Translations under genes and position numbers: made by a program
Assembly (NCBI GenBank): GCA_050246945.1
Contig: JBFWVC010000019.1
Span: 1-64,000 of the forward strand
DNA: 64,000 nt
Reading direction: 5' to 3'
DNA from: JAEUMD01 sp050246945
Lineage (GTDB): Bacteria; Pseudomonadota; Alphaproteobacteria; Rhizobiales; Hyphomicrobiaceae
Shown: piece by piece, positions 1 to 8,765 of the stretch
How positions within the stretch are numbered: position 1 is the stretch's first letter
Layout of the letters: the number at the start of each line of letters is the position of its first letter
Notes under the pieces: model-generated
The model's input: the letters and a program-made list of their open reading frames with translations, nothing else
What the model was told of the DNA's origin: nothing
Databases searched by the model: none

Positions 1-55
1 AAATTCGTTCCGAGGTTGCCGCAGAATGTGACGAATTTCGCGATCACGACACTAG
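1..55. repeat. Partial palindromic repeat (family C, truncated by window edge)
   Basis: These bases are the reverse complement of most of the palindrome at 3319-3393. The unit ends in CACTAG and abuts the next palindrome at CTAGTG. This is a short non-coding interspersed repeat cut by the window edge. Confidence 0.85.
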
Positions 56-126
56 TGGCCTTCATGTCGCGCCAAAATTGTATGCAGTCGCGGCTATGTT
101 TCAATTTTGGCGCGACAGGCCACTAG
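52..126. repeat. Palindromic repeat with CTAGTGGCC ends
   Basis: The left arm CTAGTGGCC..TGTCGCGCCAAAATTG pairs with the right arm CAATTTTGGCGCGACAGGCCACTAG around a loop of about 25 nt. It shares the CTAGTG terminus with the repeats at 3319, 3407, 32597 and 32690. It would form a long hairpin on either strand. Bases 127-326 hold nothing further that I recognise. Confidence 0.85.
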
Positions 127-326
127 GTGGAACCCGCTCAAAATTCGCGGAAAATGATCACGCCATCCAGCAGCCGCCACACCGCCAACCCATGACACCG
201 CGTGAGCGATTGCCGCCCGCAGCGGTCAATATCCATGGAGCGGAATTTCCGGCGTGTCGCCCGCCGCAACGAACCCACGATCCCGGCTTTTCGCAGTCCG
301 CTGCCCGTGCTAGATCAAGCGCGTCG

Positions 327-401
327 GCGGGCGTAGTTCAGTGGTAGAACGACAGCTTCCCAAGCTGTATGTCGTGGGTTCGATTCCCATCGCCCGCTCC
401 A
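327..401 (+). tRNA. tRNA-Gly (anticodon CCC), CCA encoded
   Basis: The acceptor arms GCGGGCG (327-333) and CGCCCGC (391-397) pair. The anticodon stem ACAGC/GCTGT encloses the loop TTCCCAA, giving anticodon CCC. The T-arm has GGTTCGATTCC. The discriminator is U at 398, followed by an encoded CCA. Confidence 0.95.
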
Positions 402-629
402 AATCTTCCAAGCCGGATTTGCGTTCTCCTGGGACGCCTCGACATGCGCGTCAGGCGTTGGGGGCCGGACCCTGAGTCTCAGGCCGCATATATGCGTCTG
501 CCGCCCTCCTTTGCCGGGTTCGCCCCAATCGGGTTGCGGCCAACTTTGAAGAAATATTTGTCCTGCACCCCAAGGAGGCCGCAAGCAGCGGCGTCTAATG
601 GGTCAGGAAACAGCAGTGACGGCGGCGTG

Positions 630-1196
630 ATGCCAGCAGACGAAGCCGCAGAACGGGCCGAGATGGCGCCTGACGAAGCCCTGGCCCGGCGTGCGGCTGC
701 TGGCGATCGCGCCGCGTTTGCCGAGCTTCTGGCCGCCTATTACGACCGGATCTACCGGATGGCCTGGAGGTGGTGCGGCGCACGCGAAGCAGCCGAGGAC
801 GTGGCCCAGGACGTTGCCATCAAGCTGGCGACCGCGATTCGCTCCTTCACCGGGGAGGCCGCCTTCGCCACCTGGGTCTGGCGCATCACCTACAACGCGG
901 CCGTGGACCATCTTCGCCGCGGTCGCCGTTTTGCGCTGGTGGGAAGCGACCGGGTCTTGGGACTGATCGACGGCGCGTCGCTGGATACGCCGGAAGCCAG
1001 AATGCTGGACGGTGATCTGTGGAACGAAGTGCGCACCTTGCCGCCGCAGCAGAGAGACGCAGTCCTGTTGGTGTATGCCGAGGACATGAGCCATGCCGAG
1101 GCGGCCTGCGTGATGAACGTCAGCGAGAAGACCGTGTCCTGGCACTTGCACGAGGCACGCAAGACACTGAAGAAACGGCTGGAGGCCGCGGAGTAG
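630..1196 (+). CDS. ECF-type RNA polymerase sigma-70 factor
   Basis: 188 aa. It directs RNA polymerase to a specialised promoter set. The N-terminal half is a sigma region 2 (YYDRIYRMAWRWCG, AEDVAQDVAIKL, FATWVWRITYNAAVDHLRR). The C-terminal half is a sigma region 4 helix-turn-helix (LPPQQRDAVLLVYAEDMSHAEA, VSEKTVSWHLHEARKTLKKRL). The frame is open further upstream, but homology begins near the ATG at 630; the ATG at 663 is an alternative. Its stop lies 4 bp before the vWA gene, so the two are almost certainly one operon and the vWA protein may take the place of an anti-sigma factor. The regulon cannot be read from the sequence. Confidence 0.88.
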   Translation: MPADEAAERAEMAPDEALARRAAAGDRAAFAELLAAYYDRIYRMAWRWCGAREAAEDVAQDVAIKLATAIRSFTGEAAFATWVWRITYNAAVDHLRRGRRFALVGSDRVLGLIDGASLDTPEARMLDGDLWNEVRTLPPQQRDAVLLVYAEDMSHAEAACVMNVSEKTVSWHLHEARKTLKKRLEAAE

Positions 1197-1200
1197 GCCT

Positions 1201-3309
1201 ATGATCGAGCGCGAGCTGAAATCTTTGAAGCATCTCCCCGTGCCGGTGGCGTCTGTCGACGCCAGGGCGGCGGCGATGCGCGCGGCACTCGGCGCTTTCG
1301 ACAAGGCTCAGGTCGAGGCAATCGAAAAAGCAGGCAAGGAGCCCAAAGGAGCGGGCGCCCCCCCACGTCCAACGCACATGCTTTCGCCGAAACCCCGGAG
1401 AACCATGATGCGCCTTCAATCTTCTCACTATGCCATCGCCGCTTCGCTTGCCACTGCCTTCATCGCCGTTCCGGCGGGCCTCTACTATGTCAATCAGGAG
1501 AAGGCGGCGCACCGGCCGGCTACGCTCGGTGGGCTGTTTTCGAATGGAAATGACTCGGCCGCGACCTCGGCGGATGATGAAGTGCGCGCACGTGCAGCGC
1601 AGGAGGTGTCGCGCAAGCGCGAGGAGGCCGACCGACGCATCGTCGCCGCAAAGCCGGTGCCAGAGGAGCGTGCCGCCACCCAATCCAAAGGCCTTGCCGC
1701 ATCCGAGCCTGCGCCGATTGCAGCTGCACCACCCGCCGGCGTGGTCGGTCAGATGGGATTGGGCCTGCAAAGTGGTGCAGGTCTTGCCAAGCGCGATACG
1801 CAGCATCAATTCCGGTTTATGAGCGGATCCCGCCTGGGCGGCTACATCGATCAGATGCCGCCGCCACACGTCGAAGCCGACCGCGATCGCTTCGAGCATG
1901 TCGCCGACAACCCGGTCAGGCAGGTCGCCGACGATCCGGTCTCGACGTTCTCCATTGACGTCGACACCGCCTCGTACGCCTTTGTCCGGCGAGCGCTCAA
2001 TTCCGGCCGACTGCCGCCGGCTGACTCTGTCCGTATCGAGGAGATGGTCAACTATTTCAGCTACGACTATGCAACGCCGGAGCTTGCGGATGTCCCCTTC
2101 CGGCCAACTGTTACAGTGCTGCCAAGCGTATGGAACCCCAGCCACCAGCTCGTTCATATCGCGATCAAAGGCTACGAGCTGAAGAGTGCCGAGCGTCCGC
2201 GTGCCAACCTCGTCTTTCTGATCGACGTGTCGGGTTCGATGCAGCCCGCCGACAAGCTGCCTCTCGTCAAGAATTCGCTGAAGATGCTGCTCGACAACCT
2301 CAAGCCCGACGACACGGTCGGTCTCGTCACCTATGCATCGGGTTCCGGCATCGCGCTCGAGCCAACCAAGGTGTCCGACAGGACAAAAATCCTGGCCGCA
2401 ATCGATGCACTGGGCGCGGGCGGCTCGACTGCGGGTGCGGCAGGCATCGAGGATGCGTATCGCCTGGTCGAATCGAACTTCGACAAATCTGCGGTCAATC
2501 GCGTGATCCTGGCGACAGACGGCGACTTCAACGTCGGTGTCTCCGACCAGAACCAGTTGAAGGGCATCATCGAGAGGAAACGCCAGTCCGGCATATTCCT
2601 GTCGATCCTCGGTGTCGGACAGGGCAACTACAACGATGCGCTCATGCAGACGCTCGCTCAGAACGGCAACGGCACCGCCTCCTACATCGATACGTTGAAT
2701 GAGGCGCGCAAGGTGCTGGTCGAGGAAGCCGCATCCACGCTCTTCCCGATTGCCAAGGATGTGAAGATCCAGGTCGAGTTCAATCCTTCTGAGGTGAGCG
2801 AATATCGCTTGATCGGATACGAGACGCGAGCGTTACGGCGCGAGGACTTCAACAACGATAGGGTCGATGCCGGCGATGTCGGCTCTGGCCACGCAGTCAC
2901 CGCAATCTACGAGATAACGCCCGCTGGAACGAAGCGGTTGGTCGACGATCTGCGCTACGGGCAGCCACCAGCCGATGCCACGAGGGCACAACAGCAACCC
3001 AACGCCAGTCCGGGTGAGCTTGGCTTCCTCAAGCTGCGCTACAAGCTGCCCAAGAAAGACGAGAGCCGCCTGATAGAACTGCCGATCCGGTCTGCCGATG
3101 CCCTGAAGAGCGTTGATCAGGCGTCCGCTGACGTGCGCTTCTCCGTTGCGGTTGCAGCTTTCGGACAGTTGCTGAAAGGCGGCACGTGGACCGGAGGCTT
3201 CACATATGACGACGTCATCGCGCTGGCATCAAAGGCCAAGGGCGACGATCCCTTCGGACTTCGTGCCGAGTTCGTCAATCTCGTCAGGCTGGCCAAGTCC
3301 GTGAAATAG
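1201..3309 (+). CDS. Membrane-anchored von Willebrand factor A protein (YfbK/DUF3520-like)
   Basis: 702 aa. Residues 1-75 are cytoplasmic-like and are followed by one transmembrane segment (IAASLATAFIAVPAGLYYV, about 79-97). A variable Ala/Arg/Glu-rich linker leads to a YfbK-type N-domain (STFSIDVDTASYAFVRRALN). The vWA domain has a MIDAS motif DVSGS (FLIDVSGSM, about residue 340), and the C-terminus is DUF3520-like. It starts 4 bp after the sigma factor. The short cytoplasmic tail before the membrane helix would suit an anti-sigma role with an envelope sensor domain; that is inference. No canonical zinc anti-sigma motif is seen. Confidence 0.8.
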   Translation: MIERELKSLKHLPVPVASVDARAAAMRAALGAFDKAQVEAIEKAGKEPKGAGAPPRPTHMLSPKPRRTMMRLQSSHYAIAASLATAFIAVPAGLYYVNQEKAAHRPATLGGLFSNGNDSAATSADDEVRARAAQEVSRKREEADRRIVAAKPVPEERAATQSKGLAASEPAPIAAAPPAGVVGQMGLGLQSGAGLAKRDTQHQFRFMSGSRLGGYIDQMPPPHVEADRDRFEHVADNPVRQVADDPVSTFSIDVDTASYAFVRRALNSGRLPPADSVRIEEMVNYFSYDYATPELADVPFRPTVTVLPSVWNPSHQLVHIAIKGYELKSAERPRANLVFLIDVSGSMQPADKLPLVKNSLKMLLDNLKPDDTVGLVTYASGSGIALEPTKVSDRTKILAAIDALGAGGSTAGAAGIEDAYRLVESNFDKSAVNRVILATDGDFNVGVSDQNQLKGIIERKRQSGIFLSILGVGQGNYNDALMQTLAQNGNGTASYIDTLNEARKVLVEEAASTLFPIAKDVKIQVEFNPSEVSEYRLIGYETRALRREDFNNDRVDAGDVGSGHAVTAIYEITPAGTKRLVDDLRYGQPPADATRAQQQPNASPGELGFLKLRYKLPKKDESRLIELPIRSADALKSVDQASADVRFSVAVAAFGQLLKGGTWTGGFTYDDVIALASKAKGDDPFGLRAEFVNLVRLAKSVK

Positions 3310-3318
3310 CGGGGCTTG

Positions 3319-3393
3319 CTAGTGTCGTGATCGCGAAATTCGTCACATTCTGCGGCAACCTCGGAACGAATTTCGCGTTTCTGACGACACTAG
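3319..3393. repeat. Palindromic repeat, CTAGTGTCGT ends
   Basis: A near-perfect palindrome: CTAGTGTCGT..CGCGAAATTCGT pairs with ACGAATTTCGCG..ACGACACTAG around a loop of about 23 nt. Its reverse complement is the repeat at 1-55. It sits 9 bp after the vWA gene stop. Confidence 0.88.
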
Positions 3394-3406
3394 CAATTTC
3401 AGAGTA

Positions 3407-3485
3407 CTAGTGTGATTGGGATCGAGAAGTCCGCCTCGCAACCCGGCCGAAAAGTATGAAGCGGACTTCTCGATCATCACACTAG
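3407..3485. repeat. Palindromic repeat, CTAGTGTGAT ends
   Basis: CTAGTGTGAT..GATCGAGAAGTCCGC pairs with GCGGACTTCTCGATC..ATCACACTAG around a loop of about 25 nt. The body sequence differs from the neighbouring copy at 3319 but the ends and architecture match. The stretch 3486-3762 shows no gene with good support. Confidence 0.88.
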
Positions 3486-3762
3486 CCTCGGCGGCTCTTC
3501 TGACCCAAGATGCAGCCACCCCCGAGCGCGCCGTTCCGGTCTTTGGGCTGGTGTGGCGCCGTGGTTCTGGCGCGCATGAACTTTCCATCAGCGTCCAGCC
3601 CGACCCGGTTGTCCGCCGGCACCCCGGAACCTGTGGCGCATCTGCGACGCTCCCTAGCCCCCTCGGCAACCCCTTGTCGACGGTCCGCGCACCAGCCTCG
3701 ACATCGCCCATGTCTTGGCGCTACCTCCAGAGCCGCCGAGATCAGAATCCGCGAGGTTGTCC

Positions 3763-6090
3763 TTGGACACGATCACCACCCGCATCGCCGCCGAGCTGGG
3801 CGTGAAGAACGAGCAGGTCGCCGCAGCCGTCGAGCTTCTGGGCGAGGGCGCGACGGTGCCCTTCATCGCGCGCTATCGCAAGGAACGCACCGGCGGCCTG
3901 GACGACACGCAGCTGCGAAAGCTGGAGGAGCGGCTTGGATACCTGCGCGAGCTGGAAGACCGCCGCGCCACGGTGCTGAAGTCGATCAACGACCAGGGCA
4001 AGCTGTCGCCTGAGTTGGAGCGCGCCATTCGCGCCGCCGCCACCAAGGTCGATCTGGAGGACCTGTACGCGCCCTACAAGCCGAAGCGCCGCACCAAGGC
4101 GCAGATCGCGCGCGAGGCAGGACTGGAGCCGCTCGCCGACGCGCTGCTCGCCAATCCCGCGGTCGATCCCGAAGTCGAAGCCGCCAGGTTCATCGACGTC
4201 GAGAAGGGCGTGACGGACGCCAAGGCCGCGCTCGACGGTGCTCGCGCTATCTTGATCGAGCGTATCGGCGAGGATGCCAGGCTCGTTGGCACTTTGCGCG
4301 AATGGTTGTGGGCAGCCGGCATCATCACGTCGAAGGTGGCCAAGGGCAAGGAGACGGAGGGCGCCAAGTTCTCCGACTATTTCGACTTCCGCCAGCCGAT
4401 CAGGGAAATCCCTTCGCATCGCGCGCTGGCACTTCTGCGCGGTCGCAACGACGATATTCTGACGCTCGATCTCGATGTGGAGCGCGAGCCCGGCCGACCC
4501 CATCCCGCCGAGTTGAAGATCATGTCGGCCTTCAATATTGCCGACCGCGGGCGCCTTGCAGACCGCTGGCTGATCGACACCGTCAAGCTGGCCTGGAAGG
4601 CGAAGCTCCACATATCGCTTGCCGTCGATCTGCTGCTTCGCATGAAGGAAAGCTCCGACAGCGCGGCGATTGACGTGTTCAAGTCCAACCTGAAGGACCT
4701 GCTGCTCGCAGCGCCCGCAGGTCCGCGCGTGACGATGGGTTTGGATCCCGGTATCCGCACCGGCGTCAAGGTCGCCGTCGTGGACCAGACTGGCAAGCTG
4801 CTCGATACCGCCACCGTGTATCCGCACGAGCCCAGGAACGACTGGGCCGGAGCACTGGCGGCGCTGGCAGCGCTGTGCATCAGGCATAAGGTCGAAGTGA
4901 TCGCCATCGGCAACGGAACGGCCAGCCGTGAGACCGACAAGCTGGCAGCCGAGCTCATCAAGAAGCTGCCCGATGCGAAGCTGACCAAGGTGATGGTGTC
5001 GGAGGCGGGCGCCTCCGTCTATTCGGCCTCCGAGCTGGCCGCCTCCGAGTTCCCTGATCTTGATGTCTCGCTGCGCGGCGCCGTCTCGATCGCGCGCCGC
5101 CTGCAGGATCCGTTGGCCGAGCTCGTCAAGATCGAGCCCAAGGCAATCGGTGTCGGCCAGTATCAGCACGACGTCAACCAGAGCGCGCTTGCGCGCTCGC
5201 TCGATGCGGTGGTCGAGGATTGCGTCAACTCGGTCGGCGTCGACGTGAATATGGCGTCCGCCCCGTTGCTTGCGCGCGTTGCCGGTCTCAATCAGACCAT
5301 TGCGCACAACATCGTCATTCACCGTAACGAGAAGGGCCCGTTCAAGAAGCGATCCGACATCAAGAAGGTCGCCCGTTTGGGCCCCAAGGCGTTCGAGCAG
5401 GCAGCGGGCTTTCTGCGCATCATGAACGGTGCCAATCCGCTGGATGCCAGCGCCGTGCACCCGGAAGCCTACGAGGTAGTTGAGCGCATCGCGGATCGCA
5501 TGAAGCGTCCCATAAAGACGATGATCGGTGATCGCGCCTTCCTCAAGACGTTGTCGCCACGGGACTTCGCGGACGATCGCTTCGGCGTGCCGACGGTCAC
5601 GGACATCATCGCCGAGTTGGAGAAGCCCGGGCGTGATCCGCGCCCGGAGTTCAAGACGGCTGAGTTCATGGAAGGCGTCGAGAAGATTTCCGATCTAAAG
5701 CCGGGCATGGCCCTGGAAGGCGTGGTGACGAACGTGACCGCCTTCGGCGCGTTCGTCGATATTGGCGTACATCAGGACGGTCTCGTCCATGTCTCGGAGT
5801 TGGCTGACCGCTTCGTCAAGGATCCACGCGAGGTGGCTAAGGCTGGCGACGTTGTGCGCGTGCGCGTGAAGGACGTGGACGTAGGCCGCAAGCGCATCGC
5901 GCTGACCATGAAATCCGGAGCCATCGACACGCGCTCGTCAGGCATCAATTCAGGCCCGTCGCGCGCAGCACCTCCACCCTCGTCACGTGATCGCGGCAAT
6001 GCGCCGGTGAAGTCCCGCGACAACGAAGCGGGAGGCGAATCCGCACTCGCCGCAGCCCTTCGCCGTGCTCAGGAACAGGGCAAGAGGTAA
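3763..6090 (+). CDS. tex: Tex, S1-domain transcription accessory/RNA-binding protein
   Basis: 775 aa, close to the roughly 775 aa usual for Tex. The N-terminal helical Tex_N region holds VPFIARYRKERTGGLDD. A YqgF-like RNase-H fold follows (VTMGLDPGIRTGVKVAVVD), then helix-hairpin-helix repeats (ASAPLLARVAGLNQTIAHNIV, RLGPKAFEQAAGFLRI), and a C-terminal S1 domain (LEGVVTNVTAFGAFVDIGVHQDGLVHVSEL). A basic, low-complexity tail ends the protein. The chosen start is TTG at 3763, with GAGG 8 nt upstream and homology beginning at MDTITTRIAAELG. No ATG is available nearby. Confidence 0.93.
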   Translation: MDTITTRIAAELGVKNEQVAAAVELLGEGATVPFIARYRKERTGGLDDTQLRKLEERLGYLRELEDRRATVLKSINDQGKLSPELERAIRAAATKVDLEDLYAPYKPKRRTKAQIAREAGLEPLADALLANPAVDPEVEAARFIDVEKGVTDAKAALDGARAILIERIGEDARLVGTLREWLWAAGIITSKVAKGKETEGAKFSDYFDFRQPIREIPSHRALALLRGRNDDILTLDLDVEREPGRPHPAELKIMSAFNIADRGRLADRWLIDTVKLAWKAKLHISLAVDLLLRMKESSDSAAIDVFKSNLKDLLLAAPAGPRVTMGLDPGIRTGVKVAVVDQTGKLLDTATVYPHEPRNDWAGALAALAALCIRHKVEVIAIGNGTASRETDKLAAELIKKLPDAKLTKVMVSEAGASVYSASELAASEFPDLDVSLRGAVSIARRLQDPLAELVKIEPKAIGVGQYQHDVNQSALARSLDAVVEDCVNSVGVDVNMASAPLLARVAGLNQTIAHNIVIHRNEKGPFKKRSDIKKVARLGPKAFEQAAGFLRIMNGANPLDASAVHPEAYEVVERIADRMKRPIKTMIGDRAFLKTLSPRDFADDRFGVPTVTDIIAELEKPGRDPRPEFKTAEFMEGVEKISDLKPGMALEGVVTNVTAFGAFVDIGVHQDGLVHVSELADRFVKDPREVAKAGDVVRVRVKDVDVGRKRIALTMKSGAIDTRSSGINSGPSRAAPPPSSRDRGNAPVKSRDNEAGGESALAAALRRAQEQGKR

Positions 6091-6137
6091 GCGGTTGTCG
6101 ACGTTTTGGCTCAAAACGATAATGCCGCAAATGAAAC

Positions 6138-6163
6138 GAGCGCAGCATCTTCATGCTGCGCTC
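6138..6163. terminator. Bidirectional terminator-like hairpin between tex and the dsrC paralogue
   Basis: A perfect 11-bp stem GAGCGCAGCAT/ATGCTGCGCTC with loop CTTC, lying between two convergent genes. There is no long T tract, so it may act with Rho or simply as a barrier. Confidence 0.65.
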
Positions 6164-6211
6164 TTCGCGTTCATGCGATGAAATCGTGTGCGATCTCGGG
6201 GTCGCGCGCGT

Positions 6212-6550
6212 TCAATATCCGCCCTTGCGCCGGCTCTCGGGCAAACCGGCGAGTCGCCCTGCGACCTTTGACGGATCGCCTCCGAACATGTCGTAGAGCT
6301 CTTTCTGATCGACGGATCTCCCCCACTCATCAGCCATTGCCTTGACGATGGTGCGCGTGTTTGGCTGGGTCTGGTTACTATTGAAGTATTCGTTACGCAG
6401 GTAGGCGATGACCGCCATCGCGTCGTCAGAAAGCGTCAGCCCGTCCTGCGTAGCCATGTGCTTGGCGAGTGCCTCGCTCCACTCTTCGAGGTTTTCCAGG
6501 TAACCGTTCGCATTTGTCTCGATCTCGCGTCCGTCGAACTCGATCGCCAT
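6212..6550 (-). CDS. DsrC/TusE-family protein lacking all cysteines
   Basis: 112 aa. The DsrC fold signature is clear (GYLENLEEWSEALAKHMA, LTLSDDAMAVIAYLRNEYF). The C-terminal arm reads LAGLPESRRKGGY, where true DsrC has two redox cysteines. No cysteine occurs anywhere, so it cannot carry sulfur as a persulfide or trisulfide. It is last in the minus-strand run with cysG and the TauD-like gene, and is divergent from the dsr operon. A regulatory or structural role on DsrAB or other partners is inference; cysteine-poor DsrC-like proteins are known as a subgroup of the family. Confidence 0.88.
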   Translation of the reverse strand: MAIEFDGREIETNANGYLENLEEWSEALAKHMATQDGLTLSDDAMAVIAYLRNEYFNSNQTQPNTRTIVKAMADEWGRSVDQKELYDMFGGDPSKVAGRLAGLPESRRKGGY

Positions 6551-6650
6551 CAGTGTCTTCTCCCTTTCTCGTCTGTGTCGTTGATAGGCGTGCGTGGCTT
6601 GGGATTGGGATACATCGCAGGCCGGAAGTCGTTTCGCTTGCTGTCTCGTT

Positions 6651-8120
6651 CTATCGTGTCGCGGCGGCGTCGCGGACGTGCCGAACTTCGTCTGACGTTA
6701 CGAAGGCGGCCGTTGCGGCGGCATCGCCGGCAGAAGGCGGATTGTACCAGGCGAGCCTGTCACGCAGCGTGACCACCGAGCCGATGATGATGAGCGCCGG
6801 GCCGGTGATCCCCTCGCTGCTGGCAACCGCTGCGATTGTCGAGAGAGTGCCCGATGCAACCTTCTGGTTGGGGCGCGTGCCGTTTTCGACGATTGCGACG
6901 GGCAGCGTCGGGTCCGCGCCATGCGCGATGAAGTCGCTCGTCAGGTCGCCGAGATACGCAAGGCCCATGTAGATGACGACGGTCTGGCCAGGCTGCAGCA
7001 GGCTCACCCATTCCGCTGAAAGCCGCCCCGTCTTGGTGTGTCCGGTCACGAACACGCAGGCCTGTGCATGGTCCCGGTGAGTGAGAGGAATGCCGGCGTA
7101 GCTCGCGCACCCGGACGCCGCCGTGATGCCCGGCACGATTTGGAAGGGTATGCCCTCAGACGCGAGCAGTTCGATCTCCTCCCCGCCGCGCCCGAAGATG
7201 AAGGGATCGCCGCCCTTCAGTCGAAGCACGCGCTTGCCTTCGCGCGCGAGCCTGACGAGGAGTTTGGAGATCTCTTCCTGCGGCAACGCGTGATCATTGC
7301 GCTTCTTGCCGACATAGACGCGCTCCGCATTGGGCCGAACAAGCTCCATGATCGCGCTGCCAATCAGGCGGTCATAGACCACAACATCCGCACGCTGCAT
7401 CAGACGCAGCGCCCGGAACGTTAGAAGATCCGGATCGCCCGGCCCGCCGCCGACCAGATAGACCTCGCCGACGTCGGATGGACCTTTGGCGACGAACGTG
7501 TCGGCCTGCTGCTCCATCAGCGTCTGCGCGCGCGCCTCGTCGCCTGCCAGAACGAGATCGGCCACCGGACCATCGATGAGAGTTTCCAGGAAATGTCGCC
7601 GTAGGAGCTTGTCGCCAATGCGCCTGGCGATGGCATGGCGGGCCTGGCCCAGGAATCGTGTGAGATGACCGAATGCGGCCGGAATGGTTGCTTCGAGACG
7701 CTGGGCGATGAGCCGCGCCAGCAACGGAGACGTTCCCGCCGAAGAGATGGCGACCAGAAGCGGCGATCGGTCAATGATCGACGGCATCGTGAAGTCGCAA
7801 TCCTCCCAGTGCTCCGACGAGACCAGAATCCCGCGTTCGCGCGCCAGCTTGCAGACCCGCTCGTTGTCGTCGGCATCCTCGCTTGCGGCGAAGACAATCA
7901 AGGCGCCGTCGAGATCCCGATCGATCAGTTGGCCGGTGCGGATCGTCACGTTGGCTTGCTGCGCGACCTCATCGAGCGCAGCGCCTCGCACGTCGGCGAC
8001 GATCATGACCTTCGCGCCAGCGCGCAGTGCGGTGCAGGCGCGTCGAGCCGCCTGTTGCCCGCTGCCGGTGACGACTACGGGGCGATCCTTCAGGTTGAGA
8101 CAGATGGGCAGTTGCTCCAT
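6651..8120 (-). CDS. cysG: Siroheme synthase CysG (uroporphyrinogen-III methyltransferase/dehydrogenase/ferrochelatase)
   Basis: 489 aa. The N-terminal third is a Met8-like precorrin-2 dehydrogenase/ferrochelatase with a Rossmann start (RPVVVTGSGQQAARRACTAL). The C-terminal half is the SUMT methyltransferase (VYLVGGGPGDPDLLTFRALRLM, LKGGDPFIFGRGGEE). Together they convert uroporphyrinogen III to siroheme, the cofactor of DsrAB encoded divergently nearby. The start is set at the ATG with GGAG 8 nt upstream, although the frame is open further. It lies 49 bp after an unknown small gene and 100 bp before the DsrC paralogue, probably in one transcript. Confidence 0.94.
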   Translation of the reverse strand: MEQLPICLNLKDRPVVVTGSGQQAARRACTALRAGAKVMIVADVRGAALDEVAQQANVTIRTGQLIDRDLDGALIVFAASEDADDNERVCKLARERGILVSSEHWEDCDFTMPSIIDRSPLLVAISSAGTSPLLARLIAQRLEATIPAAFGHLTRFLGQARHAIARRIGDKLLRRHFLETLIDGPVADLVLAGDEARAQTLMEQQADTFVAKGPSDVGEVYLVGGGPGDPDLLTFRALRLMQRADVVVYDRLIGSAIMELVRPNAERVYVGKKRNDHALPQEEISKLLVRLAREGKRVLRLKGGDPFIFGRGGEEIELLASEGIPFQIVPGITAASGCASYAGIPLTHRDHAQACVFVTGHTKTGRLSAEWVSLLQPGQTVVIYMGLAYLGDLTSDFIAHGADPTLPVAIVENGTRPNQKVASGTLSTIAAVASSEGITGPALIIIGSVVTLRDRLAWYNPPSAGDAAATAAFVTSDEVRHVRDAAATR

Positions 8121-8169
8121 CGCGGTCACTCCAGTCTCAAAGCGGGGTGCGCCACTGTCGCGCACCGCA

Positions 8170-8424
8170 TCAGGCAGAAGGTTTTGATCCTGCGCCCCCG
8201 TCTCCGGCCCCAGGCAGATCTCCGCGCGCCCACCTGGTCATGATGTCTGCCCAGGTCTCTGCGGTCGGCGCGTCGATGTCGACGATCGTGAATCTCCGTC
8301 CCTCGCGGATTCGGATGCGCAGCATGCGCATACCGCTCTCGTGTACGACATCCTGCAGCACGACCTCGCGCCGGTAGGGTGCATCGATGCGGCCAATGTC
8401 TTGCGCCTGTCCGCCCTCGGTCAC
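8170..8424 (-). CDS. Small conserved-looking protein of unknown function in cysG operon
   Basis: 84 aa, not recognised. A compact charged sequence (REVVLQDVVHESGMRMLRIRIREGRRFTIVDI) suggests a small beta-rich domain with a Gly/Ser tail. Its start codon overlaps the stop of the upstream gene by 4 bases (ATGA type), so translation is probably coupled. Position between a TauD-like gene and siroheme synthase ties it to sulfur metabolism by context only. Confidence 0.7.
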   Translation of the reverse strand: MTEGGQAQDIGRIDAPYRREVVLQDVVHESGMRMLRIRIREGRRFTIVDIDAPTAETWADIMTRWARGDLPGAGDGGAGSKPSA

Positions 8425-8660
8425 GTCCGCCCCCTGAGATAACGGCCGCCAAGTGCGAACACACGTTCGATGTCTGTCTGCCAGGCTCTGGGCGTGTCGG
8501 GGTAGTCCGGCTTGACGTCGAAGTTGATAAAGCGCGCGCCCTCGTCGGCTGCTTTGGCGACCAGCCGCAACAGCCCCTCGAAGGAGTGGACGTCGGGATT
8601 GTAGATGACGAGGTCGCTGAGGTTGACCATCCCCGGCTCCCTCTCGAGATCGTGACCCAC
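8421..8660 (-). CDS. Small unknown protein, translationally coupled to the next gene
   Basis: 79 aa from a GTG start with GAGG upstream. An internal ATG at 8630 also has a purine-rich site (GAGGGAG) and would give 69 aa starting MVNLSDLVIYNPDVHSF. No family was recognised and there are no cysteines or membrane segments. It overlaps the following gene by 4 bp, and 105 bp separate it from the TauD-like gene upstream. Confidence 0.68.
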   Translation of the reverse strand: MGHDLEREPGMVNLSDLVIYNPDVHSFEGLLRLVAKAADEGARFINFDVKPDYPDTPRAWQTDIERVFALGGRYLRGRT

Positions 8661-8765
8661 TTTGATGTTTCCTCTTTGTCGCGGCGTGTGCCGCTGGCCG
8701 TTTTTTATTGCGTCAACCGAGAATTGCCCGACCGAGCGCTCTTGAGCTGGCGCCGCGGCTCGGGA

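Noticed and set aside
3742..5460. Long minus-strand open frame opposite tex (and similar ones opposite dsrA, dsrK, dsrL, dsrN, mrp and the MmeI-like gene)
   Set aside because: The frames arise from GC-rich codon bias on the real strand. Their translations are low-complexity, rich in His/Arg/Leu/Asp, and match no family.
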